Of a stretch of 64,000 bases of DNA, positions 36,039 to 45,527 are shown piece after piece. The notes under the pieces were generated by a model. The model was given only the letters and a program-made list of their open reading frames with translations, was not told the DNA's origin and searched no databases. Both the position numbers and the translations under genes were made by a program. Numbering within the stretch: the first letter of the stretch is position 1; each line of letters opens with the position of its first letter. The DNA comes from CPC320 sp002336405 (GTDB taxonomy: Bacteria; Pseudomonadota; Alphaproteobacteria; Rhodobacterales; Rhodobacteraceae): contig CASIAN010000039.1 in NCBI GenBank assembly GCA_949372595.1, positions 42,412 through 106,411 on the forward strand, read 5' to 3'.

Positions 36039-38483
36039 TCACCCCTTTACCTTCAACATTTTCGGATCATAGAGCGGCGATAATTGCGCCTGACAGGGAA
36101 CCCGCTGGCTTGCCACCTCTAATTCATAGGTGCCCGATAATATGAAATCTCGGTCGATCACCTGCTTGCTACGCACAAAGCCCATACCGATTGATTTGCC
36201 TATGCTATGGCCAAAGCCAGCCGAGCTAAGCCAACCAACCCGCGCACCGTTGCGATAGATCGTCTCGCGGCCCAACAAGATCACATCCGGCTCCGTGGTG
36301 AAAATTGTCATCCGCTTTTTCACCCCGACCGAGGCCTGCGCCGCCACCGCATCACGGCCCTTAAAGGCCAGATTGGTGTCAAGTTTGACCGCAAAGCCTA
36401 GCCCGGATTCAAAGGGTGTATGATCGGGTCCGATATCGGCAGACCACGCCCGATATCCCTTTTCCAGTCGCAGGGTTTCAATGGCACGATAGCCCGCGTT
36501 GCGCAGGCCGTGCGCCGCGCCGGCGCGATGGATCGCCTCATAGACCGTGACTGCATATTCCACCGGCAAATGCAGCTCCCAGCCAAGTTCACCAACATAG
36601 CTAACCCGAAGCGCCCTCACCGGACAGCCCGCAATGCCGATGGTTTTTGCCGCGCCAAAAGGCAGTGCATCATTGCTGATGTCATCGCCCGTAATCTCCT
36701 GCAGGATAAGGCGGGCGTTCGGGCCAAACAGTGACAACACAGCATAGGCAGACGTCACATCCACCAATTGTGCATGCATCCCCACCGGAATATTTCTACT
36801 GATATGGTCAAAATCATGGGTCACAAAGCCGGTGCCGGTAATAATATAATATTCGTCTTCGGCAATCCGGACACAGGTAAGATCACATTCAATGCCACCT
36901 TGATCGTTCAGCATCTGGGTATAGATCAACGACCCCACGGGTTTGGACATATCATTGGCGGCAATCCAGTTCAGCGCCGCCTCGGCGTCCGGCCCCTTGA
37001 GTACAAACTTGCCAAACGATGTCTGGTCAAATAACACCGCGGCCCCGCGCGCCGCGTTGTGCTCGCGGCCAACCGCAGCATGCCAGTTGGGGCGTTCAAA
37101 TGTATAGATATCATGCGGTACCTCGCCCAGATCAGTGTCAGCATACCAATTGGGCCGTTCCCAGCCGAGTTTTTCACCAAACACAGCGCCGTCCGCTTTT
37201 AACGTCTCATATAGTGGTGATTTCCGGCAAGGCCGGCCACTGTCATGCTCTTCGGCCGGCCAGGCCATCGTATAATGCTTGCCATAAGCCTCATAGGTCC
37301 GCGCGCGCACCCAATCGGTGTCGAAATGCGGCTGGCCAAAACGTCTTATGTCGACAGCCCAAAGATCGTAAGGCGGGCCGCCGTTTGCCACCCATTCTGC
37401 CAGCGCCATCCCTGCCCCGCCACCGGCAGCAATTCCATAGGCATTAAAGCCAGCGCCGACATAAAAGTTTTTCAATTCCGGCGCTTCGCCCAAGATGAAA
37501 TTACCATCGGGCGTAAAACTTTCCGGTCCATTGGTCAGCGTTTTGATACCTGCGGTTTGCAACGCCGGAACCCGCCCTAGCGCCTGTTCCATTATTGGTT
37601 CAAAATGGTCAAAATTACTGTCCAGCAACTGATAGTGAAAGCCTTTTGGAATCCCGTTTTTAGCCCACATAATCGGGTTGGGCTCATAGCCGCCCATCAC
37701 CAGACCGCCAACTTCTTCCTTGTAATAGGTCAACCTGTCAGGATCGCGCAGAGTGGGCATATTCGGCGACACACCAGCGATAGGTTCAGTGACCATATAT
37801 TGGTGTTCAACCGACACGAGTGGCACGTTCACGCCAGCGCGTTTGGCAAAATCACGCGTCCACTGACCGCAACACGCAATCACCACGCCGCACGATATAT
37901 AGCCCTGAGAGGTTTCGACCCCTTTGATCACACCTTTATCAATCTCAACCCGTTTGACCTTGGTGTCCTCATATATCTGCGCCCCCGCCATCCGTGCACC
38001 CTTGGCCAGTGACAGGGTGATATCGGAAGGGTTGGCTTGACCATCCGTGGGCAAAAACGCCGCTCCAACCACGTCATCCACAGCCATCAGAGGCCAGAGA
38101 TCTTGGGCTTCGCGTGGGCTCAGCAGTTGCATATCAAGCCCGAAGGAATGCGCCGTTGTGGCTTGGCGTTTGACCTCGGTCCAACGCTCTTGATTACACG
38201 CAAGCCGCAGGCCACCGTTCATTTTCCAACCCGTCGCCTGCCCGGTTTCTTGTTCAAGCGTTTTGTAAAGATCAACCGAATAGCCCAGCAACTGGGTGAT
38301 ATTGGCACTAGACCTCAATTGGCCCACCAGACCCGCGGCGTGAAAGGTTGTGCCCGAGGTCAACTTGGCGCGCTCAAGCAACACCACATCCCAGCCTAGT
38401 CGCGACAAGTGATAAGCCGTCGAACAGCCTACAATCCCACCGCCCACGATGACGGCCTGAGACACGCTTGGAAAATCAGTCAT
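36039..38483 (-). CDS. Dimethylglycine-dehydrogenase-like flavoprotein with GcvT domain
   Basis: An 814-residue two-domain enzyme. The N-terminal DAO-type half has the FAD motif AVIVGGGIVGCSTAYHL and the SGTTFHAAGLVGQLR segment, whose His carries the covalent flavin in dimethylglycine dehydrogenase. From about residue 430 to the end is a glycine-cleavage T-protein-like domain, which binds tetrahydrofolate to accept one-carbon units (SYVGELGWELHLP). Such enzymes oxidatively demethylate N-methylated amines or betaines, but the substrate here is unknown. It overlaps the upstream kinase-like gene by 4 bases and faces the DMT transporter gene. Confidence 0.9.
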   Translation of the reverse strand: MTDFPSVSQAVIVGGGIVGCSTAYHLSRLGWDVVLLERAKLTSGTTFHAAGLVGQLRSSANITQLLGYSVDLYKTLEQETGQATGWKMNGGLRLACNQERWTEVKRQATTAHSFGLDMQLLSPREAQDLWPLMAVDDVVGAAFLPTDGQANPSDITLSLAKGARMAGAQIYEDTKVKRVEIDKGVIKGVETSQGYISCGVVIACCGQWTRDFAKRAGVNVPLVSVEHQYMVTEPIAGVSPNMPTLRDPDRLTYYKEEVGGLVMGGYEPNPIMWAKNGIPKGFHYQLLDSNFDHFEPIMEQALGRVPALQTAGIKTLTNGPESFTPDGNFILGEAPELKNFYVGAGFNAYGIAAGGGAGMALAEWVANGGPPYDLWAVDIRRFGQPHFDTDWVRARTYEAYGKHYTMAWPAEEHDSGRPCRKSPLYETLKADGAVFGEKLGWERPNWYADTDLGEVPHDIYTFERPNWHAAVGREHNAARGAAVLFDQTSFGKFVLKGPDAEAALNWIAANDMSKPVGSLIYTQMLNDQGGIECDLTCVRIAEDEYYIITGTGFVTHDFDHISRNIPVGMHAQLVDVTSAYAVLSLFGPNARLILQEITGDDISNDALPFGAAKTIGIAGCPVRALRVSYVGELGWELHLPVEYAVTVYEAIHRAGAAHGLRNAGYRAIETLRLEKGYRAWSADIGPDHTPFESGLGFAVKLDTNLAFKGRDAVAAQASVGVKKRMTIFTTEPDVILLGRETIYRNGARVGWLSSAGFGHSIGKSIGMGFVRSKQVIDRDFILSGTYELEVASQRVPCQAQLSPLYDPKMLKVKG

Positions 38484-39373
38484 GACGCATTCCCTTGTTG
38501 GCTAAATTGCGCAAAGCTACGCTCAAAGCGGTCGAGATTCCCAGCCGTATAAGCGCGATAGTCAAAGTCAATTTGCGAGGTAGTCTCGCTGACCATGCTC
38601 CACATAGTTTCACGCAGCAAAGAGGCACATTTCATCGCCTCATAGCACCGCCAAAGAGCGGCGTCCGGCGCCGTGCCGAAATAGCGTTGCAACATCATTG
38701 CTTCGGCCTCAGGCGCCAGGTCACAATTGCTGGCCAGCCCCCCCAGGTCAAACAAAGGCGAATTAAAACCACCATATTCCCAATCAATCAACCAATACTG
38801 CGTTCCGGCCCGCAAGATATTTGCAGGCAAAAGGTCATTATGGCCCAGCACCAGATCAACCGCCCCCACAGCGCGCTCTAACGCGGCGGCGTGTTCTAAC
38901 AATCCGCCGAGACGTGCTTGATGTTCAGAGCGGTGTTCGCGCAGCGTTGCGGCGTAATCGCGTAAAATGTGAAAGACCGAAAAACTCAGCACTGGGCCGC
39001 GCAAATGGTTGGGGATACGCACATGCGCGCGCTTGATTAAATCAACCACACATCCCAGTGTTGCCGCGTCGTTCAAATCGGCCTCGGCAAGTGGGGTGCT
39101 GTCGATATACTCAAGCACCATAACCGCCGGCTCGGAATGCACCACAGCCGGTGCTACACCTGACGCCTGAGCCGCGCGGCTGATTGCCAATTCATTCCAC
39201 CGCATCACCATATGTTCAGGGATATCCTGACCAAGCCGCACAACATATTTTTTACCTTGATCATGGACCAGAATATTGTGGTTGGTAATTCCGCCGACCA
39301 GCGGCGCAGCGGTCACATCGCCCGACCAACACGTCAGGGACACCGCCCTGTCTATCGCCTCTTGAGGGGTCAT
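38480..39373 (-). CDS. Choline/ethanolamine-kinase-like phosphotransferase (APH family)
   Basis: A 297-residue aminoglycoside-phosphotransferase/choline-kinase fold protein. The catalytic loop is LVLGHNDLLPANIL and the metal-binding segment is YWLIDWEYGGFNSPLFDL; the W-EYGG form is typical of choline and ethanolamine kinases. The ATG at 39373 starts the conserved MTPQEAIDRAV. It overlaps the dimethylglycine-dehydrogenase-like gene by 4 bases. The pair is probably co-translated and may act on the same amino-alcohol or N-methyl compound. Substrate not established. Confidence 0.85.
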   Translation of the reverse strand: MTPQEAIDRAVSLTCWSGDVTAAPLVGGITNHNILVHDQGKKYVVRLGQDIPEHMVMRWNELAISRAAQASGVAPAVVHSEPAVMVLEYIDSTPLAEADLNDAATLGCVVDLIKRAHVRIPNHLRGPVLSFSVFHILRDYAATLREHRSEHQARLGGLLEHAAALERAVGAVDLVLGHNDLLPANILRAGTQYWLIDWEYGGFNSPLFDLGGLASNCDLAPEAEAMMLQRYFGTAPDAALWRCYEAMKCASLLRETMWSMVSETTSQIDFDYRAYTAGNLDRFERSFAQFSQQGNAS

Positions 39374-39838
39374 TGAAACACCCGCCTTTCCCGCCCGATA
39401 CATCCATTTCTGACACTGTATGCTCAGTAATTATGCGATGAAACGCAACGGGTAAATCTGCGGGAACGGACAACTTAAGTATCTTTTTTTCCACAGCCAA
39501 CCCAATGTCTCAATATCGATAGGATTATACAGCAAGATCGACCGTCGCCGAGACGTGTTAAAACACACACCAAAGCCAGTCAGGCAATTTAAAGACCCAA
39601 AGATTCTCTATGATATGAAGCAAAACGCAGTTCTGCGAGATATTTACGCAGCCTACCCATATTTTATCAGCCAGACCAATCGTGACAGCCAGGCAGCACG
39701 GCATATCTGGGCACAGCAGATTTTAATGTCCCGTATTTAGGCCACTTTAAGGGGGTAAAGACCTCCGCAGCGCTTTTTTTAAAAATACGACCAACCTCTC
39801 TGCGGAACCAATGTTTGGCGGTCCTATTATAATCACTG
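39374..39838. other. Intergenic region with one doubtful small open frame
   Basis: 465 bases. An open frame of 61 codons on the plus strand (39555-39740, MLKHTPKPVRQFKDPKILYD) has a plausible composition but no clear ribosome site and no recognised family; I leave it unannotated. A T-rich stretch near 39770 follows CCGCAGCGC and might end a transcript. Confidence 0.4.
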
Positions 39839-40816
39839 CTATTCTATGGAAAAGAATGTGAAATGCACCTTGTCGATGCCCCCCACGCCCGTCAGAGATA
39901 TCAACGTTGCATTCATGGTTATTCGCAAATCTTCCGCCAGTGCCTGACGCGCTTCGCGACCAGTCACTTCCTGTTCGGTATAAGTGCTCATTGTTGCAAT
40001 AACCTCTTGGCTCAAGTCCGGCATATGGGCCTCGATATTTGCGACACTGGTGCCATCGTCCTGTGTCAAAACCCCGACTCCAAGATCCAGCACCCGCCCC
40101 AAGCCTTTCAAGTTGCCCGTCAAAATCGCTGGAAACTCGAAAAACGCCACTGATGCCAGCGCCTCTTTTGGGAAGGCCGTCTCAGCGTCTGGCGCCACGG
40201 TGGGGCAGTTTTCTCCATCATCAGCAACAGGTTCATTTACGGGCAGTTCCTTGCAAAGGGCCAGGCCTGCCCCGTCAAGCCGACTTTGCATCGCGGCCAT
40301 ACGGTCTTCAGCCTCGGTCACCCGATCCTGCAATTCTAGCGCATTCTGCAAAATTTTCGGAGCGATAATCTCGGTCACATCTTCCAACATTTCATCGCGC
40401 TCTTCACAGGTTCCGGTGGTGACCCCCCCATCATCAAGTTCGGTCAGTTTCCATTTACCGCCGCGCTCTTTTAAAAAACCCAAATACAAGGGGTCGTCGC
40501 TTTGGTTAAAGGCAAAGCCGTCATCAATTTCGGTCAAGACCAAATCGGGGGCAGACGGCATCGTCCAGCCTCTTCTTTTTTCCAACAAGACCAACGGAAA
40601 ACTGTCACCTCCAAGTTTGCATTCAAATGCCAATACGCCGCGCAGTAATGTTGAAACATCGTCTATTTTTGAAATATCTTGATTTGCTTTTGCAACGGCT
40701 ATTTTCGCCTGAGGGGCCTGTTCCGCCTCATCATCTGTCCCGTTAATAGTCTGTGCAGACACTGCACTGGATAATCCAAATAGTATTAGTACCAAAGAAA
40801 ATGCATAATGTGGCAT
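39839..40816 (-). CDS. Exported hypothetical protein with a FliL-like C terminus
   Basis: A 325-residue protein with a signal peptide ending at SAVSAQT. The middle is acidic with a predicted helical, possibly coiled segment (LQNALELQDRVTEAEDRMAAMQSRL) and four or five cysteines. The last ~60 residues (SQEVIATMSTYTEQEV, ALAEDLRITMNATL, IDKVHFTFFSIE) resemble the C-terminal end of FliL-type flagellar stator-associated proteins. No flagellar genes are in the window. The FliL link is a weak resemblance. Otherwise the protein is unknown and stands alone. Confidence 0.6.
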   Translation of the reverse strand: MPHYAFSLVLILFGLSSAVSAQTINGTDDEAEQAPQAKIAVAKANQDISKIDDVSTLLRGVLAFECKLGGDSFPLVLLEKRRGWTMPSAPDLVLTEIDDGFAFNQSDDPLYLGFLKERGGKWKLTELDDGGVTTGTCEERDEMLEDVTEIIAPKILQNALELQDRVTEAEDRMAAMQSRLDGAGLALCKELPVNEPVADDGENCPTVAPDAETAFPKEALASVAFFEFPAILTGNLKGLGRVLDLGVGVLTQDDGTSVANIEAHMPDLSQEVIATMSTYTEQEVTGREARQALAEDLRITMNATLISLTGVGGIDKVHFTFFSIE

Positions 40817-41078
40817 CGATATTTGCTCCGAACGTTAAGGACGTATCAGAAATTCCCAAGGATCCCTTAGCAAAACAAACCCTTGAACGGCATCTCCAAT
40901 CGCTAGTGTAACAGGACCGCAAACAAGTCTAAAGCCACCCATCTGTAAATCTTTTAATTTTGAGCAAAAGTACCTGTGAGCAAAAGCGATTAAAACCCAA
41001 CAGAGTTGTAAAAGTTTGGAAAGCTATTGGTTTATCACCAATGGTTTTTTAATCTCGCCCAGCGCATTAAAACTGCTT

Positions 41079-42020
41079 TCAGGACGTATCGCGAATTGCC
41101 CGTAAAACTGCAACAATCTGTTGGTCGCGTTTGGCTGCCATGTCTTCAAACCCGCGCCCCGCCGCCATTTCGTTGCACCCATCCACCATTCGGTCGCGCA
41201 ATTCTTGGGTCAATTCTGGTGCGTCAAGTCTGGTCCATGGCAATTTCAGCGCCGGGCCAAACTGATCGAGGTTGGTTGCCATACCGCCCGCCCCACAGGC
41301 CACATGAAACGCCATACACTGGCCTTGAATGGCCATGCGCGGCGCCGGGCCATTGATCAAAGCCGTGTCAATATCGGCGGCAGTCGCCTCGCCATTGGCC
41401 ACCATATGCAGCGCCTCGCGCCACAGCGCCTCTTGCAGGCGGGTTGCCACAAACCCAGGAATTTCCTTTTTCATAATCAAAGCCGCTTTACCGGCACTTT
41501 CATAAAAAGCCCCCGCCCATGTGACGGCAGCCGGATCGGTCAGCTTGCCCCCGACGATCTCAACCAGCGGCAGCAGATACGGCGGATTAAACGGGTGGCC
41601 GATAACGCAGCGCTGAGGTGTGGCACAATCGGCCTGAATTTCGGTCATGGTCAAACCCGAAGTTGAGGAACCGATAACCACATCAGGGGGTGCCAGCCGG
41701 CCAAGTTCCGCATAAAGCGCGCGCTTTAAAGGCAGGTTTTCAGGGGCACTTTCCTGAATAAACTGCGCACCTTCGACCGCCTGCTGCAAATCGGTGACAA
41801 CCCGTAGCCGGTCACGCGATGCACCGGGGGCCAAGCCCAAATCCATCAGGCTTTTCCAAGCGGTGTCAAGGATCGCTTCAAAGGCGGTAGCCTCGCTTGC
41901 ATCATGCAGATACAACGTCACATCATAGCCTCTGGCCAAAAAATGTGCCGCCCAGCCACCGCCAATCGGCCCGCCCCCCAAAGAGGTAACACGGGTCACT
42001 TTCTGGGGATCAGTATACAT
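41079..42020 (-). CDS. 3-Hydroxyacyl-CoA dehydrogenase family protein, carnitine-dehydrogenase-like
   Basis: A 313-residue NAD-dependent dehydrogenase. The Rossmann motif is variant (SLGGGPIGGGWAAHFL), followed by IQESAPENLPLK and the catalytic-His region GHPFNPPYLLPLVEIVGG. EIPGFVATRLQEALWREALH and the short C-terminal helical domain match L-carnitine 3-dehydrogenase and lambda-crystallin-type enzymes more than fatty-acid enzymes. It starts 2 bases after the hydratase stop and is last in a four-gene minus-strand operon. The usual partner for dehydrocarnitine cleavage (a BKACE protein) is not present, so carnitine is only one candidate substrate. Confidence 0.85.
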   Translation of the reverse strand: MYTDPQKVTRVTSLGGGPIGGGWAAHFLARGYDVTLYLHDASEATAFEAILDTAWKSLMDLGLAPGASRDRLRVVTDLQQAVEGAQFIQESAPENLPLKRALYAELGRLAPPDVVIGSSTSGLTMTEIQADCATPQRCVIGHPFNPPYLLPLVEIVGGKLTDPAAVTWAGAFYESAGKAALIMKKEIPGFVATRLQEALWREALHMVANGEATAADIDTALINGPAPRMAIQGQCMAFHVACGAGGMATNLDQFGPALKLPWTRLDAPELTQELRDRMVDGCNEMAAGRGFEDMAAKRDQQIVAVLRAIRDTS

Positions 42021-42022
42021 GG

Positions 42023-42826
42023 TTATTCGCCTCGAAACTTTGGTTCACGTTTTTCAACAAACGCCGCAATGCCTTCTGCGGCATCGTCAGACTTTAACAT
42101 TTTACGATACGTCGGCATCGGATCGCTACGCATTTTGTGGAACGCCTGTTGCAATGGTACACATTCAATCTCTCGCTGCACTTCTTTGACGGTTTGCATC
42201 GCCAGCGGCGCTGACCACGCGATAGAGGCGGCCCATTCGCGCGCCACCGTCATGAGATCCTGTTTCGGCACCACTTTGTTCACCAACCCGTAATGCGCCG
42301 CCTCAGCGGCCGTCATCCGACGACCCAGCAAGAACATCTCCATCGCAATATTATGTGGAATTAACCGCGGCAAGCGCTGCAAGGCACCGGCGTCAGGGAC
42401 AATACCCAAGGGCATTTCCGGCAGGCCAAATTCGGCGTGATCGGCCGCAATCAACAAATCACACCCCATCGCCATCTCAAAGCCTCCGCCGATCGCCAGA
42501 CCGTTAATCGCGGCAATGACCGGTTTGTTCAACTGCCAGTTTTCCGTCAACCCGGTAAAACCGCCGTCACCATAATCATCAGTTTCCCACCAATTATCCA
42601 GTTGCATTTCGCCAGCGTTGAGTGCTTTCAGATCCCACCCTGCCGAAAAAATCTTATCACCACCCCCCGTCAGAATCGCCACACGCAATTCGGGATCATC
42701 GCGCAATTCGCAGAACGCCGCTGCCAGGGCTTGCGAGGTCGGCACATCGATCGCATTGACCTTACCACGCTGTAGTTTGACTTCCAGAACATGGCCGTTC
42801 CGGGTAACCTCGATATCGTTTGACAT
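42023..42826 (-). CDS. Enoyl-CoA hydratase family protein, CaiD-like
   Basis: A 267-residue crotonase-fold protein closely resembling E. coli carnitinyl-CoA dehydratase (CaiD) in key blocks: KVNAIDVPTSQAL, FSAGWDLKALNAGE, NGLAIGGGFEMAMGCDLLIA (oxyanion hole) and FGLPEMPLGIVPDAGALQRL with its catalytic Glu. CaiD interconverts crotonobetainyl-CoA and carnitinyl-CoA. An AAGGAAAG site precedes the ATG. It lies between the luciferase-like monooxygenase and dehydrogenase genes. Confidence 0.88.
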   Translation of the reverse strand: MSNDIEVTRNGHVLEVKLQRGKVNAIDVPTSQALAAAFCELRDDPELRVAILTGGGDKIFSAGWDLKALNAGEMQLDNWWETDDYGDGGFTGLTENWQLNKPVIAAINGLAIGGGFEMAMGCDLLIAADHAEFGLPEMPLGIVPDAGALQRLPRLIPHNIAMEMFLLGRRMTAAEAAHYGLVNKVVPKQDLMTVAREWAASIAWSAPLAMQTVKEVQREIECVPLQQAFHKMRSDPMPTYRKMLKSDDAAEGIAAFVEKREPKFRGE

Positions 42827-42835
42827 CTTCTTTCC

Positions 42836-43870
42836 TTATTGAAATGCTGGAATAACCTCGTCACAAAACAGCTGTAATGACTGTTTTTGTGCCTCCATTC
42901 CCAGCCCGAGACTGGCGTAATAGATAAATTCATCCACGCCCAGAGATTGATATTTTTGCAGTTTTTTGATCACCGTCTCCGGAGAGCCAAACAATAGATT
43001 TTCCTCAAGCATTGCCGCATTATATTGTTCACGGCCCTGCAACTCATCCAAAGGGACTTGTTTCGGGAACCCATTTTTGACATCGCCAAGGTTGCGGAAA
43101 AGGTTTTCAAACTGACCCAGGACGCATTGAATTGCAGCTATCGCCGCGTCACGGCCTGCGGCGTTTTCATAGACCGCCGCATGGCGCATCATTGCAAAGT
43201 TTGGCCGAAAGCCGTTATCGGCTTTTGCAACGGCCGCATCCAATTGCTGTTTATAAAGTTCAGCCTCTGAAAACCCCCGCGTCAGGGGCCAGCTCATCAC
43301 ATGGCATTTTTCGCGCAGCGCATAATCAAAGGTAATCGGCGACCGGGCCGCGACCCATACCGGCACCTCAGGCTGCACCGGCTTGGGACAGGACGTCGCG
43401 CTGGGAAATTGCCAAAACTGTCCGTCATGGGCCACATCACCCTGCCATAAGGCCCGTACCAGCGGCAGCATTTCTTGCATATACTTCCAGCCGTCTGATT
43501 GTTTAAGCCCCGGATGCATACGATCAAATTCACGTTGATAGGCCCCCGAACCGATGCCAAACTCCAACCGGCCGCCCGAGATCAAATCCAGAAAAGCCGC
43601 CTCTCCAGCGAGATTGATCGGATGCCAATAGGCCGCCGTTGCCACAGCAGTGCCCAGCCGAATGGTGTCGGTCTCGCCCGCCCACCACGTGAGGATTTGA
43701 AACGGGTTTGGTGCGATTGTCATTTCCAGCGCATGATGTTCAGCCGACCAGACAATATTGAACCCACCGCGTTCGGCCATCTGCACCATCTCAAGCGTGT
43801 GGCGCGCCACTGCGTTCATGTCAGTGTCGGGGCCCATGCGCTCAAGGTTGACAGCGAGTTGAAATTTCAT
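42836..43870 (-). CDS. LLM class flavin-dependent monooxygenase
   Basis: A 344-residue bacterial-luciferase-like protein. Hallmarks are NIVWSAEHHAL (the EHH of the flavin pocket), RLGTAVATAAYWHPINLAGEAAFLDLISGGRLEFGIGSGAY, and the C-terminal LFGSPETVIKKLQKY helix that shapes the substrate gate. These enzymes use FMNH2 from a separate reductase plus O2. A suitable flavin reductase domain is encoded across the divergent promoter, fused to a CoA-transferase. A strong GAGGAGG site precedes the ATG. Substrate unknown. Confidence 0.9.
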   Translation of the reverse strand: MKFQLAVNLERMGPDTDMNAVARHTLEMVQMAERGGFNIVWSAEHHALEMTIAPNPFQILTWWAGETDTIRLGTAVATAAYWHPINLAGEAAFLDLISGGRLEFGIGSGAYQREFDRMHPGLKQSDGWKYMQEMLPLVRALWQGDVAHDGQFWQFPSATSCPKPVQPEVPVWVAARSPITFDYALREKCHVMSWPLTRGFSEAELYKQQLDAAVAKADNGFRPNFAMMRHAAVYENAAGRDAAIAAIQCVLGQFENLFRNLGDVKNGFPKQVPLDELQGREQYNAAMLEENLLFGSPETVIKKLQKYQSLGVDEFIYYASLGLGMEAQKQSLQLFCDEVIPAFQ

Positions 43871-43882
43871 AGCAAAACCTCC

Positions 43883-45364
43883 TCAGCGCATCACAAACGG
43901 GTTGCTCATCGGCTCTGACGAGGTGTTCATCCAAATCGTTTTGGGTCGTGTATAATCATACATCGCCTGAAAGCCGCTTTCGCGCCCATAGCCCGAGCCT
44001 TTGTTGCCGCCAAACTCGGCAATCGGCGAGACAACGCGGTAGGTATTGACCCAGACAATACCCGCCTCGATCGCCCGCGCCACCCGCAAGGACCGCGCGC
44101 TGTCTTGGGTAAACACACCCGCAGCCAGCCCGTGCACGGTATCATTGGCCAGTTCGATCACCTCGGCTTCAGTTTTAAAACGCAGCACACTGAGTACAGG
44201 CCCAAACATTTCCGTATCGACGATATCCATATCCTGACGCGGGCAATCGATGATCGTAGGCTCATAATAATTGCCACCCAAATCATCGGGACGTTTGCCG
44301 CCACATAAAACCGTACCACCCTGCGCCTGTGCTTTGGCGACCTCGGCCTCGACCCGCGCCATCTGGCCCAAGGTGCATAATGGTCCCATCTGCGTGTCAT
44401 CATGCAAGGGGTCGCCAATTCGGATAGTTTTTGCTAGCGCCACCATCCGTTCAAGAAATGCGTCGGCAATATCCTCGTGTAGATACAACCGTGAGCCCGC
44501 CACACAGCTTTGTCCAGTTGCGCCGAAAATTCCCGCGATCGATCCGTTCACAGCACTTTCGATATTGGCATCGTCAAACACGATAAAAGGTGATTTGCCG
44601 CCCAGTTCCAAAGAAACCTCAGCAAAATTTTCCGCCGAGTTATACAGGACATGTTTCGCCGCACCCGGCCCGCCGGTAAATGAGATTCGCGCGACTTTCG
44701 GATGACTGGTCAGCACCTTGCCGCAAGGGTCACCATGCCCAGTAACAATGTTGACAACACCCGGCGGAAAACCCGCTTGCTCGATCAGGGCACCAAATTC
44801 CAACAGGGCCGCTGAAGCATGCTCAGAGGCTTTTAAAACCACCGTGTTGCCTGCCGCCAAAGCCGGACCGATTTTGACAGCCACCAGAAACAACTGGGAA
44901 TTCCACGGCACAACTGCGGCAACCACCCCAAGCGGTTCCCGATCGGTAAATACAAACATATCAGGCTTATCAATCGGCAACACCTCACCCACGATTTTAT
45001 CCGCACATCCGGCATAAAACTGAAAAAATTCCGCAATATATTTGGCCTGCCAGCGAGTTTCTTTCAACATTTTGCCGGTATCCACACTCTCAATACGGCC
45101 CAAATGTTCAGATTTTTCCGCCAGCAAATCAGCCAGTTTGCGCAACATTTGCCCGCGCTGGTTTGGCAGCATTGCGGCCCAAGGCCCCGTCTTAAAAGCC
45201 CGGTGGGCGGCCTGAACAGCGCGATCGACATCCGCAGCTGTGGCCTCGGGAACGCGACTCCAAACCTGACCCGTTGATGGGTTAACGCTGTCAAACACGG
45301 CCCCGTCCGATGCCGGCACCCAGGCTCCATCTATCAACATTCTATAGGTCTGAATTTCTGACAT
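43883..45364 (-). CDS. Aldehyde dehydrogenase (betaine-aldehyde-dehydrogenase-like)
   Basis: A 493-residue NAD(P)-dependent aldehyde dehydrogenase. Catalytic Cys in GATGQSCVAGSRL, general-base Glu in SLELGGKSP, cofactor loop RISFTGGPGAAKHV, and the C-terminal NKGSGYGRESGFQAMYDYT. I choose ATG 45364 with an AAGGATC site; the frame continues 12 codons upstream into the promoter gap. It is the first gene of the minus-strand operon. The overall pattern is that of amino- or betaine-aldehyde enzymes, but substrate prediction within ALDHs is unreliable. Confidence 0.92.
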   Translation of the reverse strand: MSEIQTYRMLIDGAWVPASDGAVFDSVNPSTGQVWSRVPEATAADVDRAVQAAHRAFKTGPWAAMLPNQRGQMLRKLADLLAEKSEHLGRIESVDTGKMLKETRWQAKYIAEFFQFYAGCADKIVGEVLPIDKPDMFVFTDREPLGVVAAVVPWNSQLFLVAVKIGPALAAGNTVVLKASEHASAALLEFGALIEQAGFPPGVVNIVTGHGDPCGKVLTSHPKVARISFTGGPGAAKHVLYNSAENFAEVSLELGGKSPFIVFDDANIESAVNGSIAGIFGATGQSCVAGSRLYLHEDIADAFLERMVALAKTIRIGDPLHDDTQMGPLCTLGQMARVEAEVAKAQAQGGTVLCGGKRPDDLGGNYYEPTIIDCPRQDMDIVDTEMFGPVLSVLRFKTEAEVIELANDTVHGLAAGVFTQDSARSLRVARAIEAGIVWVNTYRVVSPIAEFGGNKGSGYGRESGFQAMYDYTRPKTIWMNTSSEPMSNPFVMR

Positions 45365-45431
45365 TGGGTTGATCCTTCTGTTTGGTATACCGATTCCCAT
45401 TCTTGACGGTTATTGCATAAACAAATGCGAT

Positions 45432-45454
45432 TTTTCGCCACACTATGGCGAAAA
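45432..45454. promoter_or_regulatory. Perfect 9-bp palindrome between divergent operons, operator candidate
   Basis: TTTTCGCCA-CACTA-TGGCGAAAA lies 67 bases before the ALDH start and 73 bases before the hydrolase start. Near-midway placement between divergent promoters and perfect symmetry suggest a binding site for a dimeric regulator such as a GntR, LacI or TetR protein. No T-run follows, so a terminator is unlikely. No regulator gene adjoins the cluster. Confidence 0.6.
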
Positions 45455-45527
45455 TAAAGTGTACACGCAGGCTTTGCCCAGTCTAGTCTGGTGCTCATTG
45501 CGCAAAAACACTTCTGAGGGAGGCCGA

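Noticed and set aside
41025..41055. Hairpin ATTGGT-TTATC-ACCAAT followed by a T-run on the plus strand
   Set aside because: It points the wrong way: no plus-strand gene ends there, and on the minus strand no T-run follows the stem.
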